The notes beneath the pieces are model-generated. The model was not told the DNA's origin and searched no databases. It worked only from the letters and a program-made list of their open reading frames with translations. A program made the translations under genes and the position numbers. A stretch of 64,000 nucleotides of DNA, taken from NCBI GenBank assembly GCA_002077045.2, contig KZ111159.1, positions 496,001 through 560,000 on the forward strand, in the 5' to 3' direction. How positions within the stretch are numbered: position 1 is the first letter of the stretch; the number at the start of each line of letters is the position of its first letter. The stretch comes from Rachicladosporium sp. CCFEE 5018. Lineage: Eukaryota; Ascomycota; Dothideomycetes; Cladosporiales; Cladosporiaceae. Below are positions 1-10,201 of the stretch, one piece after another.

Positions 1-1652
1 CCTTTTCCGACCCCGCCAGACCAGGACCCAATGCCGTGCGCCGTAGCTACTCCGTCTCGTCGGCGTTCGACTTCGCGGGCGCGATGTTCCCGCTTTCGTC
101 GTCGGGAGCAGGGTATACGGCGCTGGGGACGCCGTTGACGCCGAACTTTGATCTGGGCGCGCAGAGTCTGGAGAAGAACAAGAGTTTGACGTACTTGAAT
201 GGGTTGAGTTTGGTGGTTGGGTTAATTATTGGAAGTGGAATCTTCTCGTCGCCGGCGAGCGTGAATAGTAATGCGGGATCGCCTGGCGCTGCGTTGATTG
301 TGTGGGTAGTTGCTGGGCTGTTGGCTTGGACGGGCGCGACGAGCTATGCTGAGCTGGGAGGCGCGATACCGCTAAATGGAGGAGCGCAAGTTTATCTTAG
401 CAAGATCTTCGGCGAGTGGGCGGGCTTTCTGTTCACGTGGTGCGCTGTCATGGTCCTCAAGCCAGGAAGTGCCGCGATCATTGCGCTGATCTTCGGCGAG
501 TACATGGTTCGTGCAGTGAATGGTGCAGACGCCTCAGATGTCAGTCCCTGGATCAACAAAGCTGTCGGTGTCATCGGTCTGCTACTGGTCACGTTTCTCA
601 ACTGCGTCTCGACGCGACTTGGAGCACGAAGTGCAGATCTTTTCATGTTCCTCAAATTCATTGCACTGCTTGCCATCACTGTGCTGGGCATCACAGTCGC
701 GGCAACAGGCTGGTCCTATCATCGCGAATCTCTGTCAACCACATGGAAGACCACCAACTGGTTCGAGGGCACTTCCACCTCGACTTCGAACTGGGCAGTC
801 GCACTCTACGCCGGTCTGTGGGCTTACGACGGCTGGGACAACACGAATTACGTGGTGGGCGAGATGGTCAATCCCGCCCGCGACCTCCCACGGACAATAC
901 ACACCTCCCTCCCGCTCGTCATCCTCGCCTACATACTGGCTAATCTAAGCTACATCTTCGTCCTCCCCATCGCCACAATAAACGCCTCCAACACCGTCGC
1001 CGTAGCCTTTGGCTCCACAGTCCTCGGGCCCATCGGCAGCCTGGTCCTCGCCCTTACAGTCTCGGGCTCCTGCTTCGGCGCGCTGAACGCCACGACCTTC
1101 ACCGCTGGCCGTCTGGTCTACGCAGCCGGAAAAGAGGGCTACATCCCCAGTTTGTTCGGGACCATAGGTCTCTCCTCTTCTTCACAGATTCGACTCCCTC
1201 GGCGAAGTGCTCGGGCTAAGAGGTTCACGCGCTTCATTGCAGATGAGCAGGGTTTCTTCTATACGCCTATTTACGCCATGGCTCTCAACGCCGCGCTCAC
1301 AGCAGTCTACATCATCATCGGCGACTTCACGACCCTCACAACCTTCTACGGCGTCGCCTCATACCTCTTTTACTTTGGCGCTGTCGTCGGTCTCATCGTC
1401 CTCCGCGTCAAAGAGCCGGAACTCGAGCGGCCGTATAAGTGCTGGATTGTGACGCCGGTAGTGTTCTGCTGCGTCAGCTTATTCCTGGTCAGTCGAGCGA
1501 TGTTCGCGAAGCCTTTCCAGGCGCTGGTGGTGTTTGGGTTTATTGCGGCGGGGGTGCCGTTGTTTTGGTGGAGGGTGGGGAGCAAGCGTATGGGGAAACG
1601 GCAGAGGGAGGAGGGGTGGTGGAAGTTTTGGAGACGGTGGGGAAGGAGTTGA
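1..1652 (+). CDS. LAT-type amino-acid transporter (APC superfamily), 5' partial
   Basis: The reading frame (third base onward) is open to the window edge with no ATG near it, so the true start lies outside the window; the visible part is about 550 codons. It encodes a polytopic membrane protein with the APC hallmark GSGIFSSP in the first membrane segment, followed by alternating hydrophobic segments typical of the 12-helix L-type/b0,+ amino-acid transporter family. AYDGWDNTNY in mid-protein matches the conserved helix-6 region of that family. A basic loop before FYTPIYAM is ordinary for fungal members. The C-terminus is short and Lys/Arg/Trp-rich (cytosolic). Predicted role: uptake or exchange of neutral or sulfur amino acids at the plasma membrane; the substrate cannot be decided from sequence. 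No intron is visible in the retained part. Confidence 0.85.
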   Translation, partial: FSDPARPGPNAVRRSYSVSSAFDFAGAMFPLSSSGAGYTALGTPLTPNFDLGAQSLEKNKSLTYLNGLSLVVGLIIGSGIFSSPASVNSNAGSPGAALIVWVVAGLLAWTGATSYAELGGAIPLNGGAQVYLSKIFGEWAGFLFTWCAVMVLKPGSAAIIALIFGEYMVRAVNGADASDVSPWINKAVGVIGLLLVTFLNCVSTRLGARSADLFMFLKFIALLAITVLGITVAATGWSYHRESLSTTWKTTNWFEGTSTSTSNWAVALYAGLWAYDGWDNTNYVVGEMVNPARDLPRTIHTSLPLVILAYILANLSYIFVLPIATINASNTVAVAFGSTVLGPIGSLVLALTVSGSCFGALNATTFTAGRLVYAAGKEGYIPSLFGTIGLSSSSQIRLPRRSARAKRFTRFIADEQGFFYTPIYAMALNAALTAVYIIIGDFTTLTTFYGVASYLFYFGAVVGLIVLRVKEPELERPYKCWIVTPVVFCCVSLFLVSRAMFAKPFQALVVFGFIAAGVPLFWWRVGSKRMGKRQREEGWWKFWRRWGRS

Positions 1653-2058
1653 GATAGTCTGTATGGCATCACGCTTTGCACGGCAGCACCGTGACCGCAA
1701 GAAAACGGTGCCACACATTGTCGCGCCTGAGGCATCTTAATGCCTGATCTGAGCTTCATCGCACTTTCCCCTTAGGCCATGTCTGCTGCTGCGTCTCCTA
1801 AGACCCACGTATTTGATTGCATACATGTCGAGCGACCCCTTCGATGCTGCGCGCATGGTCGCATCGCTCAAGATAAGTCGGTCGAGTCTCGCCATCGACC
1901 TGACTGCAGGTGCTGTTGGGCTGCATGTGGCGCAGCGCTAGCGCCAGGTGGGTGTGCTGACCTCCGACAGCATGAGGCCGGCATCTGCAATCTGTGTAAT
2001 GCTCTAGGCTGCTTGATGTGAACGCTCTCATCCGATCAAGGGCTTTCCGCGCGATGTG
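1653..2058. other. Intergenic region
   Basis: No convincing coding segment. It holds the 3' flank of the transporter gene and the presumed promoter and leader of the ankyrin gene. Confidence 0.5.
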
Positions 2059-4066
2059 ATGGCAGATGATGCCCAGACGGCGGCTGATCGCAGGCCGGGC
2101 GATCTGACAGTGTCTGGCGGAGTGAATGCCGCTGACAATGCGAGGCTACATATCGGGAACATCAATAACCGTATGTTGGAGCGCTGATGAGACGAGAGAT
2201 TGTAAAGGCACTGACTAGAGGCTAGTCACGAACTACAGATACACCCTCGCCAAGCGGAGATCAGATGAGACACTCCGCTCGGACCGACGCAATGAGGAGC
2301 TCTTACGAGCCGCTGCTGAGGGACAGACGCCCAGAGTCCGTCACTTGCTTGAGCTGCAAGCCGACTTCGACTATAGAGACGACTTGGACTTGACTGCCCT
2401 TCACCATGCAGTCTTCAGCGGCTTCGAAGACGTAGTGTCACTCTTGATACGGCGAGGTGCTGATGTGAACTCTCCGAGCCTCACTGTTGGCACGCCGTTA
2501 ATCCTGGCGATTCTCAAGCAACGCTCGAACGTCGTAGAACTGCTAGTCTCTGCGCGAGGTATCAACGTGGACGCTATAGCAGAATCGCTGGGATCGGCCA
2601 TGCACTGTGCAGCATTTTCAGAGAACATAGACATCATCAAAATTTTGGTCGCGCACGGCACCGATGAAGATCGCGAAAGGAGACTTAATTGTGAGGCTGA
2701 GATGGTTCCACCTGCGCTGAGCGCTATTTGTTCCTGGACCGGCAGCCGCACGCCATTTCTACCTCATTCAACGAATGGGTGCTGGTCTAGAGCCACACCT
2801 ATATTGATAGCAGTCCTGACTGCAGAGTGGGCGGTAGTGAAGCTGATGCACACGCAGCATATGGCGATGAATCGTGAGTGGTCGCTCAAGGCACCGAGCA
2901 GCCAGGGCGTTCATGACGTTGCCGTCTCTGACAAGCAATCGGATGTCGGTACCTTCGATCTTGTTAGCATAGCATATGCCAGACACAAATCAGTACTTTT
3001 AGAGTATTTGCTCCTCCACGGCGCCGAGGCCGATAACTTGTATGCGGACGGGACGACACTCCTTATGCGCGCTGCGAGGGACGGCGATACCGACTGCCTC
3101 AAGGTTCTGTTGACGAGACAACCCGAAGTGGATCGGCGTGGCCCAAAGGGACGAACGGCGCTGTTTTATGCCGCGTCCTCTGGCTGGGAGCAATGCATAA
3201 GGATACTTCAAACATATGGTGCTCAAAATACAATTGCGGATGATGAGGGCGATACGCCGCTCCACTATGCAAGTGCTGCGGGACATCGCAGCACCGTGCA
3301 GCTGCTGCTTGAGTCCGGTGCAGACGTTAACTGCGTCAACAAGGAGGGTCAGACAGCTCTTCATCTGGCCTTCGCAAATCAGCGACTTCCGGCAGTGCTC
3401 TGCCTTGTAAACGCTGGTGCGAAGTGTGACTTGCGAGCCGAGGACGGGACATCGCTGTTACACATCCTACTTGGGCTTCATGAACAGCATGGGTTCACCG
3501 GATTCGTCGCAGACTTCGTTCCCTGGCCGCTGGTCGCGATGTCACTTGACCAGGAGACCCTAGGTACGACCAGTACTGGCGAGCCCGATGTCCTTGAGCA
3601 GGTTCTGTCCTCAGCTAAAGCCAAGGAAATCGAGGCTACCAATAACTTTGATGTCCACCTACGCGAAGCCTTCCTTCTCTACTGCGCGTCGTGTATGGAT
3701 ACCGCACCTCGCTTGCTCGGCCTACTACACGCTCTTGGCGGTGTTGTGAGTGCCAAGGCGGACGGACTGACCTGCATTCATATTGCCGTGACTGAAGGCA
3801 ATGCAGCTTCTGTGCAGGATCTCCTGGCTTTCCAGCGGACTTCGGGGTTGATCGTCAATGCGGACTTGAGTTCGGTCTTGAATGAATGCCTCATGTTAGC
3901 AGTGGAAATGCAGCACGCTGACGTGGTGGCTTCGCTCTTGGAATATGGTGCAGATCCATATAGCAGGGTCGACGATGGGCGCACCATCATGAACCTTGCT
4001 ACTTCGTCAAGCTCTGTAGAAGTCGTGACGCTGCTGCGCGACGCAGCCGGCGATGCGCCATTATAA
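2059..4066 (+). CDS. Ankyrin-repeat protein (2 exons)
   Basis: Model: exons 2059-2170 and 2226-4066, 650 aa. The intron (2171-2225, 55 bp) has a GTATGT donor, a CTGAC branch site and a TAG acceptor, and it joins the frames exactly. ATG 2059 is the first in-frame start. The short N-terminus ends in HIGNINN, resembling the segment that precedes the repeats in many fungal ankyrin proteins. From about residue 70 it carries ankyrin repeats (TALHHAVFSG, TPLHYASAAGH, TALHLAFANQ, GADVN turns), degenerate in the middle and again clear near the C-terminus. Function is unknown; ankyrin repeats mediate protein-protein contacts. The ORF ends at a TAA (4064-4066), but the same frame stays open beyond it into the next ORF. 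This may therefore be the N-terminal part of a longer gene broken by one nonsense codon. Confidence 0.8.
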
Positions 4067-4102
4067 AATGATGCAGATCCGTCATCACTCACCATTGCTA
4101 GC

Positions 4103-5995
4103 ATGCTCGCCGCACAGCTCCGAAAGAATTCCAAGGACATTGTCTTTAGCCATACTCTAGGGCCTTCACGCACCTCTCCCGATAACGGTCTGCTCCTGGA
4201 TAGTCAACAAGATCGTCTCGATATTGATGCCAATCTACACGGCATGAGATCGCCGCTCGTACTGTCCACGACGCGCAGTGGGATCGATCTTATCACCACG
4301 GGCGACGTGATCGCCCTCATGGACCATCTGGCTGTTCGAGATCAGAAGCACAATGTCCGCGACAACGAAGTGTTGGCCTTCCTTGTGCGCAGCGCTGCTG
4401 AGCTGCGCGATAGTTACGGCGACATCCAGCGCTTCATTGGCCATCAAGACGTGACTCTTGTGCGAGATGCGGGATCAGAAGGCGGTCAAGTCACGTTCCA
4501 AGCAAGAAGTATTGGAGCTCCACCGCCGACTAGTTGGCCTCAAGATGGACTTACAGTGCGCCAGAGTATGGTTAGACGTATCCTCGAAAAGCTTCCTGGT
4601 GGGAAAAGCAGAAGTGATCTAGCTATGATCGAGAGGATGCTTGTAGAGCTCTTGGGTGATATTGAAGTTCAGAAGGCAAGCATGAGAGTAATTGCAGAAC
4701 AGCCTCAAGAGCATGGCGAAGCAACGAAAGCTAAAAGCTCGCGCATGGCTGATGAAACTGCCTGTCAAGCTGACACGCGATACTGGCGAGCCACGAGCTC
4801 TGCTCAAACCAGCGATGTCAGGCATTCGAGTCGCGCGTCGGTGGCGACACGAGTAGACAAGCAGCACAACTCGGCCGACGAGGACGTCCAGAAAGGGCAA
4901 GACAACCATAGTACCCGTAAGGCAGTTGCTCAGCGCAGTAGTAAAGAGTGTGAGGGGGTTGTAGGTTTGAGGCAAGCGCCGCAGCGCAATGGTATCTCGG
5001 AAAAGGAACAAGCTATACAAATCACAACTCATGATCGACGTCGCCAACGCCGCAATCCTGACGCCGAGCTTGTGCCGGGTGATGAAGCGGCATCTCGCCG
5101 CATACGAGAGCAGATAGAAATTTTGAATGTCTCTATCGACGTGAGCGCCAAGCAAAGGGAAGCCGATCGCAGGGTCCTTATGGCAGCCGCTCAGCGCAAT
5201 GTCAGCGCATCTATGCATCGCATGGACATTGATCTTAAACAAGATGCTGGTATCGTCTCGCCGGCCAGGACTGCTGAGCGAGCCCCTGAACCCAGGCAAG
5301 AGGTGCGGAACGACAGTACCTGGAAGCCCAAGAAACACGTGGCAGAGTCTAGGAACCTGGCGTCGAGAACGTTTCGCGATGTTCACAAGATACCGTCTCC
5401 GACGCCGAATCTCGAGCCTGTCGCTCCGCGTACAGAGGCCGAGGTCGAGCCTGAGCGCTCTCGATATCAGTATTCCGACGCTCTCGCAGCGCGTAACAAC
5501 CGAACGCGAGGGGCTCTCGAGTTCATGAGCGCCGCCGTCAATAGTAAGAAGCCCTTGGACGAGCTTACGAAAGACGTGAAGCAAGCGCTCGAGATGGCCT
5601 GCCCTTACATGCATGTGCTTTACGGCAAAGTCGATGAACTCGACCACAAAGATCGCGAGCGCGTGAAACGTGTATTTGTGTGTTCACTCAAGGATCCGAA
5701 AACGCTCAAGACGCAGCTTGATTTTGAGATTACTATCGTGAACGTGCCGCTTAAGGCCAGGACCTTCGCCGTGGTTTTCAAGCAGCAGACGAACTTAAAA
5801 TACGCTTCCACGGCTGCAACCTTTCCAAATGAATTCTTCAAACCAGCCGTTATTGCCACCTGTTATGGCAGCGATGCGAGACTCCAAAGGGCGTGGCAAC
5901 TGCGGCTTTCGTCTTCTCGTAGCAGAAGCCCAGAACACATGTCTCTGCCGGAAGTCTCCCGTTGCAACCTCAAGGAAACGTCTACACGGCAATAG
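4103..5995 (+). CDS. Hypothetical protein, in frame with the upstream ankyrin ORF
   Basis: A 630-codon ORF from ATG 4103 in the same frame as the ankyrin ORF. Only one stop (TAA 4064-4066) lies between them, and the 12 codons before ATG 4103 are open. I recognise no domain. The N-terminal ~180 residues look folded and helical, the middle (about 190-460) is polar, charged and probably disordered, and the C-terminal ~130 residues look globular again (DELTKDVKQALEMACPY, then TQLDFEITIVNVPLKAR). There is only 36 bp between the stop and this ATG, so an independent promoter would have to lie inside the ankyrin gene. Alternatives: the C-terminal half of an ankyrin fusion protein (now split, or read through), or a separate gene. 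A 342-codon antisense ORF at 4619-5647 looks like a shadow. Confidence 0.6.
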   Translation: MLAAQLRKNSKDIVFSHTLGPSRTSPDNGLLLDSQQDRLDIDANLHGMRSPLVLSTTRSGIDLITTGDVIALMDHLAVRDQKHNVRDNEVLAFLVRSAAELRDSYGDIQRFIGHQDVTLVRDAGSEGGQVTFQARSIGAPPPTSWPQDGLTVRQSMVRRILEKLPGGKSRSDLAMIERMLVELLGDIEVQKASMRVIAEQPQEHGEATKAKSSRMADETACQADTRYWRATSSAQTSDVRHSSRASVATRVDKQHNSADEDVQKGQDNHSTRKAVAQRSSKECEGVVGLRQAPQRNGISEKEQAIQITTHDRRRQRRNPDAELVPGDEAASRRIREQIEILNVSIDVSAKQREADRRVLMAAAQRNVSASMHRMDIDLKQDAGIVSPARTAERAPEPRQEVRNDSTWKPKKHVAESRNLASRTFRDVHKIPSPTPNLEPVAPRTEAEVEPERSRYQYSDALAARNNRTRGALEFMSAAVNSKKPLDELTKDVKQALEMACPYMHVLYGKVDELDHKDRERVKRVFVCSLKDPKTLKTQLDFEITIVNVPLKARTFAVVFKQQTNLKYASTAATFPNEFFKPAVIATCYGSDARLQRAWQLRLSSSRSRSPEHMSLPEVSRCNLKETSTRQ

Positions 5996-6192
5996 GATTA
6001 GGTTTGAATGGCGACGAGTCGCTATACACTGGGGCCGTGAATGCGATAGTGCGGAGATTGCAAGCATAACGACAATTGATAGGTCGAGACTCGAGCTCTG
6101 CAAATACCGAAACCAATCAGTGCCTCGCTGGGCAGTCGAGTAGCACCTACTTCCCTCGACAGTACCATGCAAGTCATTAAGACTGGCTGTGA

Positions 6193-7152
6193 TCATCCCG
6201 TGACCACCATCCCACCCTCAGCTTGCTCTCCGTCCTCCCACTCCGGCCACCTTGGATCCAGAACCCAATCCCGATCTCCTGGCCTCTCCTGCAACGGCCG
6301 CCAGACGGTCCGCACAACTCTGCCTTCACTTGGTCGGATCCTCAGATGCACTCCCGTCCCCTTCCCACCCCTGTACAACGTAATCTCGAACTCGGCATTC
6401 GGAATCTGGGTGAGAGCTACGACGACTGGGGACGTTTCGGGAGACCAAATCATGCTGTAGCTGTCGGGGCCAACGTAGTATATTCGTAGATCGAGCTGTT
6501 GGATGTTGTGGAAAGATTTCGGGCCGAAGCAGGATGTCAGAAGGTCGGTCAGCTGGGCTGTGGAGTCTGGAACGATTTGGGGGCGTCGCTTGGTCTCTAC
6601 AGGTTGAGGCAGAGCTGCGTTGGGAAGTTGAGCGCCGTGCTGCGCTCTGTAGCCCAATTTGCTGCCTGTGTAGGCGCCTGCTAAGTGTATTGAGCGGGCT
6701 TGTTGCAGCAGTCCTGGGGCGTGAGTTCGTAGAATGTGCAGGCCACTTGGGTAGGAGACGAATAGCGAAGCATTGCGACCATGCGCGCGCGTGGCCAGAT
6801 GGCTTCTCAGCTCATTATGTATTTGTCGATTAACATGTGATAAGGTGGCGTGTGCATCGTGATACTCTCTCCTTGTCCCTTGCGTGGCTTCGGCGCTTAC
6901 GTGGGCTGATTTAGAGGTGCTCAAGAGCCCAGCGTCGTAACCTGAGATAATGACGGGTTCGTGGTTGTGCTGCAGGCCTGAAAATGGCTTGCGGCCCTCA
7001 CCGTAAAGACGATGAACGATATCTGGCGCAGATCCGGTTAATTCCGCGCTTCCTATCGTAATTTGAGAGCTCTGATAGAGAGCAATATCGTAGATTTGGA
7101 GTCGTAGCTCGGTGGGTAACCCCAGGAATGCCATCGCGGAAAAAGAACCCAA
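6193..7152 (-). CDS. F-box-like domain protein
   Basis: Single-exon ORF of 319 aa from ATG 7152 (a second ATG five codons in, at FLGLPTEL, is equally possible). The N-terminus FLGLPTELRLQIYDIAL matches the F-box-like leader (LPxELRxxIY) seen in large families of dothideomycete proteins of about 300 aa. The rest has the usual pattern: a mid segment where ancestral local structures are recalled (LSHVNRQIHNELRS, the typical L-x-VN/CRQI-x-x-E motif), then a C-terminal beta-rich stretch. Such proteins are presumed substrate adaptors of SCF ubiquitin ligases, but the truncated box and lack of LRR/WD repeats make this uncertain. The C-terminus is acidic and Gly-rich. Confidence 0.75.
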   Translation of the reverse strand: MGSFSAMAFLGLPTELRLQIYDIALYQSSQITIGSAELTGSAPDIVHRLYGEGRKPFSGLQHNHEPVIISGYDAGLLSTSKSAHVSAEATQGTRREYHDAHATLSHVNRQIHNELRSHLATRAHGRNASLFVSYPSGLHILRTHAPGLLQQARSIHLAGAYTGSKLGYRAQHGAQLPNAALPQPVETKRRPQIVPDSTAQLTDLLTSCFGPKSFHNIQQLDLRIYYVGPDSYSMIWSPETSPVVVALTQIPNAEFEITLYRGGKGTGVHLRIRPSEGRVVRTVWRPLQERPGDRDWVLDPRWPEWEDGEQAEGGMVVTG

Positions 7153-7669
7153 GTAAGGTGATACACGCGACTCGATATCGAACTGCTGTAGATGGATTCG
7201 ACTGTTACGACTGCGACACCTCGAGGCCGAGATTTGATGGTGTCGAATCGCCCTCTCTCCAGAACGTCTGGAACTCTTGAGCTCCTACACCGCCGGTCGT
7301 GATAGCGGAATGTTTAGCTACTGTTTCGGCGAGAAGATGAGATGAACGTTGTCCCGAATGCTTCGCTGCTCTGTCGGCGAGAGATACAATATCTTATGCG
7401 AGTCGAAGGTGCGTATGATGTGGTTGCGAACCTTGGACTCGAGATGGATCGACAATGACGCATCTGGCTGTGGTGACTGCAGCTTTAGGTTTGCTGTGCT
7501 ATCGACACCGTGGAAAACACGAGATACAGGCGCAGCGTAGCAGACGGGCTACGATGTGATCACATGAGGGACAGGAAGTACTGAATCAGCATTCGCTGGA
7601 GAAATGGGCAGTCCAGAAGACTGGAATTGAGCACCAAGCACGCTATCGTAATGCAATCATCCACTACAT
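7153..7669. other. Intergenic region
   Basis: About 0.5 kb between two minus-strand genes. No supportable ORF or RNA gene; presumed promoter of the F-box-like gene and 3' flank of the WW gene. Confidence 0.5.
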
Positions 7670-8590
7670 CTAGTCACCACCACCACCATCATCCCCTCCA
7701 CCGCCATCATCCCCTCCTCCATCATCTCCACCACCATCGCCCATCGCCTCGCCAATCATCATTCCTCCTATCAGACCCCCTCCAAGACCCAACGCAGCGC
7801 CACCAGCCATGCCCATACCACCACCGCCACCTTGCCTGCGCATCGGCTGCTGTCCATACCCGCCGCCATAACCTTGCTGCGGGTATCCACCGTAGCCTTG
7901 CTGAGGATAGCCGCCATAGCCTTGCTGTGGGTACCCTTGCTGCATTTGACCTCCACCGTAGCCCTGTTGACCGTAAGGTCTACTACTCGAGCCGCCGCTG
8001 CCAAGCTTTGAGGTAAGCTTGGAGAAGAGTCCTTTCTTGCCACCTTCGTCGCGAGGTGGAAGTTCCGACTGCCCGTAAGGACTTTGCTGTTGCTGACCGT
8101 AGCCACTTTGCTGTTGCTGCCCATAGCCACCTTGCTGCTGCTGTCCATATTGAGATGCCTGCTGACCATACGATGGCGCGCCGCCATGCCCACGCACTCT
8201 CGACTCCTCCTCAGCTTGCAAGCGGCGCGCTAGAGCTTCATCACTCTCTGCGCCACCGCCGTACGGGTTATTACTCCCGAACGCACCCTTCTCAGTCGTG
8301 TGTTGTGAGTTGTTGTGATCGTAGCCTGGCAGGCCGCCGCTCTGGGAACCGGGTGGCCCGCCTGGTGGCGGACCTTCGCCTGCAGCGTAGACTGGGTGGG
8401 TCGGAGTCTCCCATTGCGATGCCTTGGTATGGGTGTTCACATAGAAGTAGGCTTTGTAGTTCGGGTCGAAGACTGCTTTCCAACCTGCGGGGACTGTGGG
8501 CGGGGGCGGGCCCTGATGCGATTGTTAGTGAATTCTGGAGACTGTCGGTTTTGGCGCTCAGCTTACCGGAGGCGGCGCGAAGTCAGCCAT
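7670..8590 (-). CDS. WW-domain protein with Q/G/Y-rich tail (Wwm1-like)
   Basis: Model: exons 8567-8590 and 7670-8512, 288 aa. The intron (8513-8566, 54 bp) has GTAAGC, CTAAC and CAG. One WW domain follows a Pro-rich start: Trp19, the aromatic triplet Tyr30-Tyr32, Trp42 and Pro45 are all in place, so it should bind PPxY-type ligands. A polar segment (DEALARRLQAEEESR) follows, then a long low-complexity tail of GYGQQQQ, GYPQQGYGG and QQGGYGQ units. The end is Gly/Ala-rich with two short hydrophobic patches and a terminal Asp/Gly repeat. The layout recalls yeast Wwm1 (WW domain plus Q/G/Y-rich tail), a metacaspase partner; orthology is inference. The tail is a candidate for self-association or condensate formation. 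Confidence 0.8.
7800..8165 (-). repeat. Low-complexity Gln/Gly/Tyr codon repeats
   Basis: Imperfect tandem units encoding GYGQQQQ (about 8075-8160) and QQGYGGYP (about 7850-7970), inside the WW gene. On the plus strand they read as repeats of ttgctg and ccgtagc types. Confidence 0.75.
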
Positions 8591-8962
8591 CCTGATGCTC
8601 TACTGACTGACACTCGAGCTTTTCGAGGTCGAGGGGTGGGAGACTAGATGATCTGGTGTCGATGCCGCCGGTTAATGGTTATTGTTGATGTCATTCTCTT
8701 GGTATTCACTGCGCCTCCCCCACCACGTTGCTAGTGGCGCACCACGTGCCAACATGTGAGGAGAGAGGACTATATGGCGCGTGATTCAGAAGACGCGTTC
8801 TCAATCACCGCAATTTTCGACCTTCGATAAGTCCATGGAAGGCATTACGAGTGCACAGTCGTACAGCTGACGATAAGAAACGCGAAATGCTACCAGACTA
8901 CACGATCCCAATTCGCACGCCTCTGCCTCCGTCCTGGGGTTATTTTCCCAAGGTCCCTCCGA
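8591..8962. other. Intergenic region
   Basis: Presumed promoter of the WW gene (start 8590, minus) and 3' flank of the dioxygenase gene. No further feature recognised. Confidence 0.45.
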
Positions 8963-10201
8963 TCAGTCCTCTGGCCCAGCCAGACCCAGAGCTTGCCTCC
9001 TGGTTGGCGCATCCGCCTCAAAGAACGGCTTCTCAGCGAGCGAGGTGACACGGGTGCCATGACGTGGCTCACTGCCCTCGTAGTCCCAGCTGGCGTTGTG
9101 GATGGTGATTCTGAACGACGTTAGCCGGGCTAGGACAGTCACGAACGACACATCTCACCTGTTGTCCCAAAGAGCCGATGTTCGCGGAGTCCACTTGAAT
9201 CTCACCTGGATGTCGACATTCTGCGAGCGTTGTCAGCAATCCGGGTCCGTGGAGCAGAAGGACTGAAGTATGGTACTGACCTTCTCGTAGACATCGTACA
9301 AGTAATTCAAGATCAGGTCACTTTCAGCCTCGTCCAACCCGACAATGCTCCTGGTCATAGCCCTATTGACGAACAACGACTTCCAACCAGTGGCGGGGTG
9401 GACCCTCACGAGCGGGTGCTCGCGCAGTATGTGCTTCGGCCCAGCATGCTCATTACCTCGCTCGAGGTAAGTGTGTGCTGAGCAGTAGACCGCCTTTCGA
9501 CCGTCGATTATCTTGCGAAACTCGGGCGAGAGCTTCTCGTAGGCCGAGTAGCCACTCGCCCACAGCGTGTCACCACCGATTGTGGGAACCGTGTCGTTGT
9601 GCAAGTGGGTGATGCCTGCTGGCTGCAGCTCGTGTACGAGATCAGTGTGCCAGCGAGACGCACCTCCGGGATTGCGGAAGTCGGCTTTGCGCTCTGTGGC
9701 CTGGAGAGCAGGCCAGATGACTGTGGTGCCTTCTACACCTGGGACGTGAGGAGCTTGAGGATGCACCTCTACGATGCCATAGTGGTCACCAAGTGTCCTC
9801 TGCTGTTGGGGTGAAATGTCCTGGTCACGGAAGAATACCACCGATCGCTCAGCAATCAGCAAGGCTAGCTCGTCGCGCTGCTGGTCGTTCAGATCCTTCA
9901 GCTGAAGCCCCTCGATCTCCGTACCGATGTGGCTTGTCAGGTGCGTGACTTTGCTTGCAGCATTCAGGAGGTTTGACTTGGACGGATTCGACTTCTTCGC
10001 ACGAGCACCAGCGTCATCGTGATCCCAGTTGGTGCCGCGAATCTTGTAGGCGTCATCGAGGTACAGAGGAGCGGCAGGTCGGTAGGGGTAGCCATTGCTG
10101 AGATCAATGCCGGCTTTCTCGAGGCGCGTCTTGGTGGGTGCTGGGAGGCCAAGAGTGTCCTTCTTGGGCTGGACAACATCTGCGTGGGTGTCAATGATCA
10201 T
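8963..10201 (-). CDS. TauD/TfdA-family Fe(II)/2-oxoglutarate dioxygenase
   Basis: Model: exons 9281-10201, 9159-9220 and 8963-9110, 376 aa. Introns are 9221-9280 (GTCAGT donor) and 9111-9158 (GTGAGA donor, GCTAAC branch); phases match exactly. The facial triad is complete: His185-x-Asp187 in RWHTD and a distal His at about 332 (ITIHNASWDY) in the last exon. The 2-oxoglutarate-binding Arg is at about 348 (RHGTRV). FFRDQDIS and WDNR further support the family. Length agrees with fungal sulfonate/alpha-ketoglutarate dioxygenases of the JLP1 type. Predicted reaction: oxidative release of sulfite from an alkylsulfonate such as taurine, or hydroxylation of a related substrate; the substrate is not decided by sequence. 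It is a cytosolic enzyme with no signal peptide. Confidence 0.9.

Noticed and set aside
1140..1270. Ser/Arg-rich insertion in the LAT transporter, first suspected to be a retained intron
   Set aside because: The frame is uninterrupted, and fungal homologues commonly have a basic hydrophilic loop of this kind before the FYTP segment.
4619..5647. 342-codon antisense ORF opposite the hypothetical protein gene
   Set aside because: Erratic composition (Arg/His/Leu-rich, many Cys) with no motif. The plus-strand ORF is longer, shares the frame of the ankyrin gene and has globular-looking ends; this is a shadow of it.
7627..8016. His-rich plus-strand ORF opposite the WW gene
   Set aside because: It arises from the complementary strand of Gly/Asp and Gln/Gly codon repeats in a well-supported WW-domain gene.
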